A stretch of 64,000 nucleotides of DNA from Acidimicrobiia bacterium (GTDB lineage Bacteria > Actinomycetota > Acidimicrobiia > Spongiisociales > ZC4RG35): positions 62,001-126,000 of the forward strand of contig JANQRA010000014.1 of NCBI GenBank assembly GCA_028284765.1, in the 5' to 3' direction. A program made the translations under genes and the position numbers. The notes beneath the pieces were generated by a model. The model was not told where the DNA came from. It worked only from the letters and a program-made list of their open reading frames with translations, and ran no database searches. The stretch's first letter is position 1. Every line of letters starts with the position of its first letter. Below are positions 52,606 through 62,426 of this stretch, piece by piece.

Positions 52606-53528
52606 ATCAACTCCTCCAATCTGTTTGCCAGGGCGTTTCCATCTCGAAATCGGCGGGCGGGCTGCGAGTGCAAGCACCGTAAAAGGAACTCAAACTGCTC
52701 GGTATTGAGCAGCGCCCTTACTGAGTTGACATCCTCGAGATCACTTCGCATGGTTCGCTGTGCGTAATCGGCATCGTCGCCATGGAACGGAATCGGCACC
52801 GTGCCGGTGAGTGCAAGCCACATGAGGATGCCTACGCAGAAGACGTCGGAGAAGGCGTTGGGACCGGCAGGCAACGGCCTGAAGTGCTCAGGACTCATGA
52901 AGCCTCGGGTCCCCGGATGGCCGAACACAGTCACTCGTGTGAGTAGCTCATGTCGCGCAAGCCCAGGATCCATAACCTTGAAGACTCCTGAGTCCAAGCG
53001 TCGGATGTTGTTTGCGCTCAGGTCACGATGAATGACCCGCTCCGCGTGCATAGCTCCGAGTCCACGACCGATCTGATAACCGAGGTCAGCTGCCTCTGAC
53101 CACTGCCAGGGGGCTCCGACTAGGTCCGAAAGATCCTCGCCGTCGAGATATTCCTCCAACCATGCGACACCAACCGGCGAGTCTCCAAGCTCCACGAGGT
53201 CAGAAGCCAACTGCACCACATTGGGATGGTCCAAGCGTCGAAGGATGTCCACCTCTCGAGACGCCCGCACATGGGCGAGAGGGCTGCTTTGCCCAGTGCT
53301 GATCACCTTCACGACAAACCTCTCGTCATCACGGCCTACGAGGCGTACGGACTTCTGTCCCCCATCACGCAGCGTCTCGAGTTCGACAACATCCAGTGCC
53401 AAGCACGCTTGGTCGATAAGTGCCTGGTCTACCGGCACTTGAGGACCGATTTGTTCACTGGGGTCTTTTGCCAGAGGAACCTGGCTGAACCAATAACCGA
53501 CCAATAACCTGCGGCCTCGATCACTCAC
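52602..53528 (-). CDS. soluble Ser/Thr protein kinase
   Basis: 308-aa Hanks-type kinase without membrane or sensor domain. Key residues are present: Lys74 (RFVVKVIS), Glu92 in the C-helix (REVDILRRL), the catalytic loop HRDLSANN (Asp169, Asn174), the metal loop DPG instead of DFG (Asp187) and SPE in place of APE (212-214). It is therefore probably active. The GTG start at 53528 has AAGGGG upstream; starting at GTG 53438 would spare the doubled CCAATAAC motif that lies in the first codons. It ends inside the start of the unknown gene. It is first in a two-gene unit next to the right attachment site. Confidence 0.88.
   Translation of the reverse strand: MSDRGRRLLVGYWFSQVPLAKDPSEQIGPQVPVDQALIDQACLALDVVELETLRDGGQKSVRLVGRDDERFVVKVISTGQSSPLAHVRASREVDILRRLDHPNVVQLASDLVELGDSPVGVAWLEEYLDGEDLSDLVGAPWQWSEAADLGYQIGRGLGAMHAERVIHRDLSANNIRRLDSGVFKVMDPGLARHELLTRVTVFGHPGTRGFMSPEHFRPLPAGPNAFSDVFCVGILMWLALTGTVPIPFHGDDADYAQRTMRSDLEDVNSVRALLNTEQFEFLLRCLHSQPARRFRDGNALANRLEELM
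53489..53509 (+). repeat. doubled CCAATAAC motif near the right end
   Basis: ACCAATAACCG followed by ACCAATAACC, 11-bp spacing, 58 bp inside the right attachment repeat and in the same orientation as the left-end pair at 34471-34490. It overlaps the 5' end of the kinase reading frame. Confidence 0.5.
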
Positions 53529-53542
53529 CCCTTCATGTCACA

Positions 53543-53560
53543 CCCCCTCTGACGAGGGGG
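53543..53560 (-). terminator. hairpin just after tRNA-Ala
   Basis: CCCCCTC (53543-53549) and GAGGGGG (53554-53560), perfect 7-bp stem with a TGAC loop, 8 nt downstream of the tRNA 3' end on the minus strand. Supplied by the element; probably the present tRNA terminator. On the plus strand it is followed by TTTCT. Confidence 0.6.
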
Positions 53561-53566
53561 TTTCTA

Positions 53567-53609
53567 GTGGAGCTGAGGGGATTTGAACCCCTGACCCCTT
53601 GACTGCCAG
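53567..53609 (-). repeat. right attachment repeat, forming the 3' half of tRNA-Ala
   Basis: Identical to 34287-34329. It covers the tRNA from the anticodon loop to the discriminator base plus one flanking base. The base after the discriminator continues CTA, not CCA, so this element-donated 3' end does not encode CCA. Confidence 0.92.
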
Positions 53610-53641
53610 TCAAGTGCTCTGCCAGGCTGAGCTACAGCCCC
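53568..53641 (-). tRNA. tRNA-Ala (anticodon GGC)
   Basis: Complete 74-nt cloverleaf on the minus strand. Acceptor GGGGCTG pairs with CAGCTCC (one G-T), the D stem is GCTC/GAGC, the anticodon stem CTTGA/TCAAG encloses CTGGCAG (anticodon GGC), and the T arm is AGGGG-TTCAAAT-CCCCT, with discriminator A. CCA is not encoded. The 3' half comes from the integrated element. Confidence 0.95.
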
Positions 53642-53812
53642 ATTTCCTTCGTTCTGGGCGGGCGGCTTAAGCGGTCGCGACTGACACAGAAAGAGGTGGG
53701 AGCGACAGTTTATTGAGTCCGAACCGAGAAGGTGAACTCCACCGCCGAAAGGTCTGCCCAGTCGGGCCTTTCGACCCTGTGGGCCACCAAGACCCGTTCG
53801 TACCTTGGACTC

Positions 53813-56800
53813 ATGGTTTCAGCTCCCCAGACCGCCACCGTTGATGGCAACGAGGCGGCGGCACGCATCGCCCACCTTCTGAGCGAGGTCGTGGCGATCT
53901 ACCCGATCACCCCCGCGTCACCTATGGGAGAACTAGCCGACGCTTGGTCTCACGCAAGTCGTCCCAACCTCTGGGGTGTCGTCCCCGACGTCGTAGAGAT
54001 GCAGAGCGAAGGCGGGGCAGCAGGCGCCATCCACGGCGCACTCACGGCCGGAGCACTCAGCACGACCTTCACCGCTTCACAGGGCTTGCTTCTGATGCTT
54101 CCCAACATGTTCAAGATCGCAGGTGAACTGACACCTGCGGTGATCCATGTGGCTGCACGCACCGTTGCCACTCATGCCCTCTCGATCTTTGGCGACCACT
54201 CCGACGTCATGGCTGCCCGAGCAACGGGTTTTGCCATGCTCAGCTCAGCCTCGGTTCAGGAGGCCCAGGACCTGGCCCTCGTTTCTCATCTGGCGACCCT
54301 CGTGTCGCGGATCCCTTTTCTCCACTTCTTCGATGGCTTCCGGACTTCACATGAGGTCGCAAAGATCGAACTGATCGATGATGACGCCGTTCGGAGCCTG
54401 GTCGACGAGAACCTCATTGCCGAACACCGGCTTCGAGCGCTGAACCCCAACGCACCGAAGCTGCGAGGCAGCGCACAAAACCCGGACGTCTTCTTCCAGG
54501 CGAGAGAGGCTGCGAACACCTACTACCAACAGGTCCCCGGGATCGTCACCGAAACCATGAGACAACTGGCCGAGGTGACTGGACGCCAATACGACCTGTT
54601 TGAGTACCACGGCGCACCAGACGCGGAGACCGTGATGGTCATCATGGGCTCAGGAGTCGGTGCGACCCGCGAGGCAGTGGACCGTCTCGTATCCGAAGGG
54701 CACAAGGTGGGCTTCGTCCAAGTGCGGCTGTATCGCCCATTCGCCAGTGAGACGTTCGTTGAAACACTGCCCGACTCGGTTCGACAAATCGTGGTCATGG
54801 ATCGGACCAAAGAACCCGGAGCAGTCGGTGAGCCCCTGTACCAGGACGTCGTAGCTGCCCTGGCCGAGGCAGACAGAGACATCGACGTGATCGGTGGCCG
54901 GTATGGGCTGTCCTCCAAGGAGTACACACCCTCTATGGTCGCCGGCGTTTTCGGCGAGGCGAATTCGGACAACCCGAGACGCCACTTCACAGTCGGGATC
55001 ATCGATGACGTCACAGGCTTGGCGATCGAGCACGACCCAACCTGGTGGTCGGAGCCAAATGATGTCATGCGGGCTGTCTTCTTCGGTCTCGGATCGGACG
55101 GAACAGTTGGTGCCAACAAGAACTCTGTGAAGATCATCGGCACCTCGACCGACCTCCACGCCCAGGGCTACTTCGTCTACGACTCGAAGAAGTCTGGAGC
55201 CCGCACGGTTTCACACCTTCGAGTTTCACCCCGGCCTATCGAGTCGACCTACTTGATCACCGAGGCAGACTTCGTGGCCATCCACCAGTTCGACTTCTTG
55301 TACTCAGGTGACCTCCTGGACGTCGCAGCCGAGGGCGCAACCGTCCTGATCAACAGCCCCTTCGCCGCAGACACCATTTGGGATCGTCTCCCGGTGGAGA
55401 CCCAACGTCAGGTGCTGGACAAAGGGCTCGAGTTGTGGGCCGTCGACGCTGCAGCTGTGGCGACGGATGCTGGATTAGGCCGCCGGGTCAACACGGTGCT
55501 CCAGACCTGTTTCTTCCACCTCACCGACTTTCTCGAGTCATCTAAGGCTGTCGAGGCCATCAAGGAGTACATCTCGAAGACTTATGGCAAACGAGGCGCG
55601 GTGGTTGTCGCTCGCAACGAAGACGCCGTCGACAGAGCCGTTGCCGGGCTGCACCGCGTCGAGACCGGAGCGGCCGACAGCTCGAGACGCATCGATTCAC
55701 CGGTCCCCGAGGTAGCTCCCGACTTCGTCCAGAGAGTCACCGGGATGATGATGGCGGGCAAGGGCGACCTGCTACCGGTCTCAGCCCTACCAATCGATGG
55801 GACCTTTCCGACAGCTACATCGCAGTGGGAGAAAAGGACTATCGCGCCCGAGATCCCGATCTGGGATGCCGACCTGTGCATCGATTGCGGGCGTTGCGCC
55901 CTGGTTTGCCCTCACGCCGCCATCCGGTTCAAAGCGTTCGACCCCGGAGTCGAGATACCTGACGGCTTTCTGTGGAAGGAACCCACAGCCAAGGACCTCG
56001 CAGGTAAGAGGGTGACCATCCAAGTGGCACCAGACGATTGCACCGGGTGCGGAATCTGCGTTGAGATCTGCCCTGCCAAGTCGAAGGAAATGGTCAAGCA
56101 CAAGGCCATCAACATGGAGCCGATCGCCGAGCATCTCGACCGAGAGCGCCAGAACTTTGAGATCTTCCTGGACATACCCGAGATGGACCGCAGCGAGGTG
56201 AACGCTGGCTCCGTCAAAGGCTCACAGCTCTTGCAGCCCCTATTTGAGTTCTCAGGGGCCTGCTCAGGGTGCGGAGAGACTCCCTATCTGAAGCTGATCA
56301 CCCAGATGATGGGCGACCGAATGATCGTCGCCAACGCAACCGGTTGCTCGTCGATTTACGGCGGGAATCTCCCGACGACACCGTGGGCGCAGGACGCTTC
56401 AGGGCGTGGCCCGGCCTGGTCCAACAGCCTCTTCGAAGACAACGCTGAGTTCGGTCTAGGCATGAGACTGGCGACCGAGGCCCAAAGGGAGGACGCGATC
56501 CTTCTCCTGACGGCCCTGGCCCCGGATCTCGGTCAGGTGGCGGTCGACCTGCTGACTCTCCACGCCGAACCTGACTACTCCGACCTCGACGGGCTGATCG
56601 AGCGCCAGCGCGAACTGGTGGATGCTCTCAGGAAGAAGCTGAGTGAACTTGACGGACCGCTTCCTAGACGGCTGGAGGGTGTCGCCGACTCCCTGGTCGA
56701 GACCAGCGTCTGGATCGTCGGCGGTGACGGCTGGGCGTATGACATCGGGTTTGGCGGCTTGGACCACGTCCTCGCCTCCGGACGCAACATCAACATCCTG

Positions 56801-57382
56801 GTCCTCGACACCGAGGTCTATTCGAACACCGGCGGTCAGGCTTCAAAGGCAACGCCGCGGGCAGCGATCGCCAAGTTCGCTGCTGGTGGAAAGGCAACCG
56901 GGAAGAAGGACCTGGGACAGATAGCCATGTCGTACGGCAACGTCTACGTGGGCCAGATCGCCATGGGTGCGAATCCGACACAGACGGTCAAGACAATCGC
57001 CGAGGCAGAAGCACACCGCGGTGTGTCACTCATCATCGCCTACAGCCCATGCATCGCCCACGGCCTCGACATGCGGAACCAGCTGGGCCACCAGAAGGCT
57101 GCAACCGACTCGGGCTACTGGCCGCTTTACCGGTACGACCCGGCGAGAGAGATGCAAGGGAATCCCGGCCTCAGACTCGACAGCCGGGCGCCGACTATCC
57201 CCTTCAAGGAGTTCGCTAAGCAAGAGGCACGGTTCGCAATGCTGGGACGAGTCGATCCAGACGGTGCCGATGAGTTGCTGCGTCAAGCGCAAGCTGACAT
57301 TGACAACAGGTGGCACCTCTACGAGCAGATGGTCGAAATCCACCGAACAGCCGAATACGCGGAGGTAGAAGATGAGTCCTGA
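53813..57382 (+). CDS. nifJ: pyruvate:ferredoxin (flavodoxin) oxidoreductase
   Basis: Single-chain PFOR that oxidises pyruvate to acetyl-CoA and CO2 with ferredoxin. ATG 53813 gives 1,189 aa, the usual length; GTG 53732 would add 27 residues. The N-terminal TPP half starts ATVDGNEAAARIAHLLSEVVAIYPITPASPMGE, and the gamma domain follows. Two [4Fe-4S] motifs are CIDCGRCALVCPHA and CTGCGICVEICPAK. The C-terminal TPP-binding half has CSGCGETPYLKL, GNLPTTPWAQ, GDGWAYDIGFGGLDHVLASG and NTEVYSNTGGQ-like DTEVYSNTGGQASKATP. Indicates an anaerobic or microaerobic capability. The next gene overlaps by 11 nt. Confidence 0.96.
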   Translation: MVSAPQTATVDGNEAAARIAHLLSEVVAIYPITPASPMGELADAWSHASRPNLWGVVPDVVEMQSEGGAAGAIHGALTAGALSTTFTASQGLLLMLPNMFKIAGELTPAVIHVAARTVATHALSIFGDHSDVMAARATGFAMLSSASVQEAQDLALVSHLATLVSRIPFLHFFDGFRTSHEVAKIELIDDDAVRSLVDENLIAEHRLRALNPNAPKLRGSAQNPDVFFQAREAANTYYQQVPGIVTETMRQLAEVTGRQYDLFEYHGAPDAETVMVIMGSGVGATREAVDRLVSEGHKVGFVQVRLYRPFASETFVETLPDSVRQIVVMDRTKEPGAVGEPLYQDVVAALAEADRDIDVIGGRYGLSSKEYTPSMVAGVFGEANSDNPRRHFTVGIIDDVTGLAIEHDPTWWSEPNDVMRAVFFGLGSDGTVGANKNSVKIIGTSTDLHAQGYFVYDSKKSGARTVSHLRVSPRPIESTYLITEADFVAIHQFDFLYSGDLLDVAAEGATVLINSPFAADTIWDRLPVETQRQVLDKGLELWAVDAAAVATDAGLGRRVNTVLQTCFFHLTDFLESSKAVEAIKEYISKTYGKRGAVVVARNEDAVDRAVAGLHRVETGAADSSRRIDSPVPEVAPDFVQRVTGMMMAGKGDLLPVSALPIDGTFPTATSQWEKRTIAPEIPIWDADLCIDCGRCALVCPHAAIRFKAFDPGVEIPDGFLWKEPTAKDLAGKRVTIQVAPDDCTGCGICVEICPAKSKEMVKHKAINMEPIAEHLDRERQNFEIFLDIPEMDRSEVNAGSVKGSQLLQPLFEFSGACSGCGETPYLKLITQMMGDRMIVANATGCSSIYGGNLPTTPWAQDASGRGPAWSNSLFEDNAEFGLGMRLATEAQREDAILLLTALAPDLGQVAVDLLTLHAEPDYSDLDGLIERQRELVDALRKKLSELDGPLPRRLEGVADSLVETSVWIVGGDGWAYDIGFGGLDHVLASGRNINILVLDTEVYSNTGGQASKATPRAAIAKFAAGGKATGKKDLGQIAMSYGNVYVGQIAMGANPTQTVKTIAEAEAHRGVSLIIAYSPCIAHGLDMRNQLGHQKAATDSGYWPLYRYDPAREMQGNPGLRLDSRAPTIPFKEFAKQEARFAMLGRVDPDGADELLRQAQADIDNRWHLYEQMVEIHRTAEYAEVEDES

Positions 57383-58379
57383 CCTATCCACGACGTACCT
57401 GGGACTGTCTCTCGGGCATCCGGTCGTTCCATCGGCCTCTCCCGCGACAGGTGACCTCGACCACATCCATGCGCTCGTGGAGGCAGGAGCACCAGCCGTG
57501 GTGCTACCGAGCCTGTTCGAGGAGCAGATCGAGCACAACGCAATGGCGGTCCACCACAGCTTGGAGTTGGGCGCCGACGGATTCGCCGAGACGCCGGAGG
57601 GGTTCTTTCCGCAACTCGACGACTACAACACCGGCCCCGAGGACTACCTGGAGCTGATTCGTGGGGCCAAGGCCGAAACTGACATCCCGGTGATTGCAAG
57701 CCTCAACGGGACCACCACCGGTGGCTGGACGCTGTATGCGCGGATCCTCGCCGATGAGGGAGTCGACGCCCTCGAGGTGAACACCTATCGGCTGTCGGCG
57801 AACGTCGACGAGAAGGCAAAACACGTCGAAGACTCCTACCTGCGCCTGGTCGAGGCGATCAAGGCGACAACCGATCTGCCGCTGGCACTCAAGGTCGGCC
57901 CCTACTTCTCCTCAACCGCCAATGTGGCTCGCAGGCTCGCCGACGCCGGTGTCGACGGCCTGGTCATCTTCAACCGCTTCTATCAACCGGACATCGACAT
58001 CGAGAATCTCGAGGTGGTGCCAAGCCTGTCTCTATCCGAACCTTCGGAGCTGAGGTTGGTGTTGCGGTGGTTGGCCATACTGCATGGTCGGATCGGTTGT
58101 GACCTTGCGGCAACGACCGGAATCCACACCACTGAAGACGCAGTGAAGGCGACTCTCGCAGGGGCAACGGTCACGATGATGGCGTCGGCCTTGCTCCGCC
58201 ACGGACCTGGGAGGCTGACCGAAGTGGTCAACGGTCTCGAGACCTGGCTGGCTGAACGCGAGTATGAGTCTGTCGCCCAGGCCCGGGGAAGCATGAGCCA
58301 TTCGGCGGTCCCGGATCCCAGCGCATACGAGCGGGCCGGGTACATGCAGACTCTGACGTCTTACGCACCCACCTGGTAG
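57372..58379 (+). CDS. dihydroorotate-dehydrogenase-like flavoprotein linked to PFOR
   Basis: 335-aa PyrD-fold FMN protein. It begins LSTTYLGLSLGHPVVPSASPATGDLDHI and shows barrel motifs DIPVIASLNGTTTGGW, DALEVNTYRLSANVDE, LPLALKVGPYFSS and DGLVIFNRFYQPDIDI. Proteins of this type are regularly found directly after nifJ and are annotated as dihydroorotate-dehydrogenase-like. The reading frame overlaps nifJ, so both are co-translated. It probably shares electron-transfer or pyruvate-related function and is not the main pyrimidine enzyme, though that cannot be proven here. Confidence 0.88.
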   Translation: MSPDLSTTYLGLSLGHPVVPSASPATGDLDHIHALVEAGAPAVVLPSLFEEQIEHNAMAVHHSLELGADGFAETPEGFFPQLDDYNTGPEDYLELIRGAKAETDIPVIASLNGTTTGGWTLYARILADEGVDALEVNTYRLSANVDEKAKHVEDSYLRLVEAIKATTDLPLALKVGPYFSSTANVARRLADAGVDGLVIFNRFYQPDIDIENLEVVPSLSLSEPSELRLVLRWLAILHGRIGCDLAATTGIHTTEDAVKATLAGATVTMMASALLRHGPGRLTEVVNGLETWLAEREYESVAQARGSMSHSAVPDPSAYERAGYMQTLTSYAPTW

Positions 58380-58383
58380 CCAA

Positions 58384-58734
58384 TCAGCCGTCGGTTATCG
58401 CTGGCTCTTCCCATTTGATGGGGGAAGCGTCGCCCCAGAGTCGCTCCAACGAATAGAAGTCGCGAGGGCCACTCTGGAAGATGTGGACGATGATGTCCCC
58501 GTAGTCAACGAGTACCCACTCCCCTTCGGTCCGGCCCTCGACGCGGAGCGGCTTCAGGTCACGAGTCTCGCCGATCTTCTCTTCCACATGATCGGCCAAC
58601 GCCTGAACGTTGGTGCGTGACGAGCCGGTGGCGATGACAAATACGTCTGAGAGGAAGAAGGACTCTTCGACGTCGAGCAGCACGATGTCTGTTCCGTTCT
58701 TGGCGAAGATGGCGTCAGCCGCCACTCTGGCCAA
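58384..58734 (-). CDS. rsfS: ribosomal silencing factor RsfS
   Basis: Binds L14 and blocks subunit joining under starvation. The 116-aa product has the family order: AADAIFAKNGTDIVLLDVEESFFLSDVFVIATG..., SRTNVQALADHVEEKI, EWVLVDYGDIIVHIFQ and YSLERLWGDA at the end. The TTG at 58734 begins within the conserved first helix and has no close ribosome-binding site, so the real start may be a few codons upstream (the frame continues, with AGGAGG about 25 nt before TTG). It is downstream of nadD, the usual pair. Confidence 0.9.
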   Translation of the reverse strand: MARVAADAIFAKNGTDIVLLDVEESFFLSDVFVIATGSSRTNVQALADHVEEKIGETRDLKPLRVEGRTEGEWVLVDYGDIIVHIFQSGPRDFYSLERLWGDASPIKWEEPAITDG

Positions 58735-58793
58735 TTCGACACTCTGCTCTACGACGGGTCCTCCTGGATTCGTGTGGCCACAACCATATCGTT

Positions 58794-59358
58794 CTACAGG
58801 ACTTGCGTGTACAGGTGGTTCGACCTGATGTAGTCGTGAACTTCTCTGGTCACCAGATACCTAAACGGCCTTCCGTCAGCGACGCGTGCCCGAATGTCGG
58901 TCGCACTCACCTCGAGCAGGCCCATTTCGATCGATTGACCGTGGGAGCCATCGAACTCATGACCCCCGGGGCGAGGGGCAATCAGAATGCTCACGCGCTC
59001 GATCACGTCACTCGCCCGATGCCACGTATGGATCCCCGCCATTGCATCGGCACCTAGGATCAGATAGAGCTCCTCGTCTTGGGGGAACGACTCGAGGGTG
59101 TCGATGGTGTAGGTGGGTCCGGAGCGGACCAACTCACGGTCGTCGACGTCAATTCCTTCGACCCCCTCTACTGCGCGCCGAACCATTTCAAAACGATGAG
59201 GCCCCGCAGTGATTTGTCGACCAGCCTTTTGCCATGGCTCACCGGCCGGTATGAGGAGCACCCGATCGAGGCGGAACTGATGGAGTGCGCTTTCGGCGGC
59301 GTGGAGATGAGCGACGTGGATCGGATCGAATGTTCCGCCGAGGATTCCGGTTCGCACG
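58794..59358 (-). CDS. nadD: nicotinate-nucleotide adenylyltransferase NadD
   Basis: Transfers AMP from ATP to nicotinate mononucleotide in NAD biosynthesis. GTG 59358 starts the canonical RTGILGGTFDPIHVAHLHAAE strand; the open frame to 59537 is antisense-like filler. GTFDPIHxxH (ATP site), ILIPAGEPWQK-like VLLIPAGEPWQKA, TYTIDTLES, LILGADA and the final SATDIRARVADGRPFRYLVTREVHDYI match. Length 188 aa. It overlaps the 3' end of the M23-like gene by 120 nt on the same strand, in another frame. Confidence 0.93.
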
Positions 59359-59808
59359 TGGACGAGGATAGGGCTGCGGAGGAGGCAGCAAGCGCAGCGC
59401 TCTGGTGATCTCGGTCTGCACACAGCCCATCTGAGTCGCAGGATCGACATAGCGGCCGTTGATACGTGTCGACATATGAACCGCTGGTACACCATCATGC
59501 ACGCCCGCTCTACCGACAATCTGGCCAGCGACAACACGTTGGCCCGTCCCGACTTCGATCGACGCTAGATACGACACAGAGATTTTCAGGCCGTCAATCG
59601 GCTGGATTGTGACGGTGTTCATCCCGGCGACTGATCCGGCGAATGTGACCAGACCAGCTACCGGCGCTTTCACCTCCTCCCCCAGGTCCGCCGCGTAGTC
59701 GACGCCCCAGTGCCCTCCGTAATTCCCGATTGGGGAATACGGGGCAATCACCGGCCCGTTTACCGGTGGACTTAGACATACCGCGGCGACCGCGAGAACG
59801 GCAAACAT
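59239..59808 (-). CDS. M23-family peptidase-like secreted protein, catalytic His missing
   Basis: 189-aa protein with signal peptide (FAVLAVAAVCLSPPVNG). The LytM fold is visible: GGHWGVDYAADLG keeps the zinc ligands His-x3-Asp, and KAPVAGLVTFAG and VVAGQIVGRAG are typical strands. The usual HLHFE motif reads AVHMS, so the zinc His is kept but the catalytic first His is Ala. It is thus probably an EnvC/NlpD-like non-hydrolytic regulator or decayed enzyme. The last 40 residues, Pro/Arg rich, lie over the nadD start and look like readthrough of a lost stop. Confidence 0.75.
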   Translation of the reverse strand: MFAVLAVAAVCLSPPVNGPVIAPYSPIGNYGGHWGVDYAADLGEEVKAPVAGLVTFAGSVAGMNTVTIQPIDGLKISVSYLASIEVGTGQRVVAGQIVGRAGVHDGVPAVHMSTRINGRYVDPATQMGCVQTEITRALRLLPPPQPYPRPRANRNPRRNIRSDPRRSSPRRRKRTPSVPPRSGAPHTGR

Positions 59809-59889
59809 CTCTCCCTCACGAACGTATAGAGCCGTGAATTCAGCGTCCAGAGGGTTGACCGCTATTTTCGGTCGCTACGAAGGAGAAAC

Positions 59890-61919
<2,030 letters not shown>

Positions 61920-61929
61920 ATCAGGATCC

Positions 61930-61970
61930 GAAGTGTGATGACCGTGGGCCAGCAACGGTCATCACACTTC
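61930..61970. terminator. perfect 16-bp stem-loop after gap
   Basis: GAAGTGTGATGACCGT (61930-61945) and ACGGTCATCACACTTC (61955-61970) with a 9-nt loop. It lies between the convergent gap and cytochrome genes, so it probably terminates both. It is related in sequence to the stem-loop at 255-289. Confidence 0.75.
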
Positions 61971-61996
61971 AGTCGCCCGAGGATCGAAGACGGCCG

Positions 61997-62398
61997 CTAG
62001 TTGCCCGGGAGTGTCCGCAAGTAGGCCGTGATGTCCGCCATGTCGCTATCGGTCAGCGACGGGTTACCACCCTTCGGAGGCATGTCGATACCCGCCATGT
62101 TGTCAGGGTCGCCTGCGGGCCGGCCCTCCTTGAGGAAGGCAATCACCTCGGCATCGCTCCGAGAGTTCAAGAACTCACTGTTCGTGAGGTCTTTACCGAG
62201 TCCCTCGATGCCTTTGGCATCAGGGCCGTGACATGCCACGCATGAGGAGGAGTAAGTCTCCTCTCCTGCAACCGCATCTCCCGCCACCGGTGCCGTTGTT
62301 GCATCCGTACCGCCGTCGTCGTTCCCGTCGCTACCGCCACCGCCACAGGCGGCGAGTACCAGGGCCAAAACGGCCATAAGGCTCAGCAATCGTTTCAT
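61997..62398 (-). CDS. lipoprotein c-type cytochrome
   Basis: 133 aa from ATG 62398 (GGAGAG upstream; the longer frame runs into nosL). MKRLLSLMAVLALVLAAC is a lipoprotein signal. After an Asp/Thr-rich linker, the heme site is CVACH and the axial Met lies in IDMPPKGGNP; helices DSDMADITAYLRTL close the class I fold. It is probably an extracellular electron carrier anchored to the membrane. Directly downstream of nosL, it likely donates electrons in nitrous-oxide respiration. Confidence 0.92.
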   Translation of the reverse strand: MKRLLSLMAVLALVLAACGGGGSDGNDDGGTDATTAPVAGDAVAGEETYSSSCVACHGPDAKGIEGLGKDLTNSEFLNSRSDAEVIAFLKEGRPAGDPDNMAGIDMPPKGGNPSLTDSDMADITAYLRTLPGN

Positions 62399-62426
62399 CG
62401 CTCTCCTATCTGTTTCTCTTGAAATC

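Larger units (their letters stand above)
34287..53609. mobile_element. about 19.3-kb integrative element inserted in tRNA-Ala(GGC)
   Basis: A 43-bp perfect direct repeat (34287-34329 and 53567-53609) brackets the block; repeat-to-repeat distance is 19,280 bp. The right copy is the 3' half of an intact tRNA gene, from anticodon loop to discriminator base, which is the standard target of tyrosine recombinases. The interior holds such an integrase (43495-44763), a divergent pair of XRE regulators, a primase-helicase, an RHS toxin with immunity gene, and a right-end cargo cluster. No relaxase, FtsK/TraG/VirB4 ATPase, terminase or capsid gene is recognised, so it is likely mobilizable or satellite-like rather than self-transmissible. 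Unusually, the integrase lies in the middle, about 9-10 kb from each end. Confidence 0.88.
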
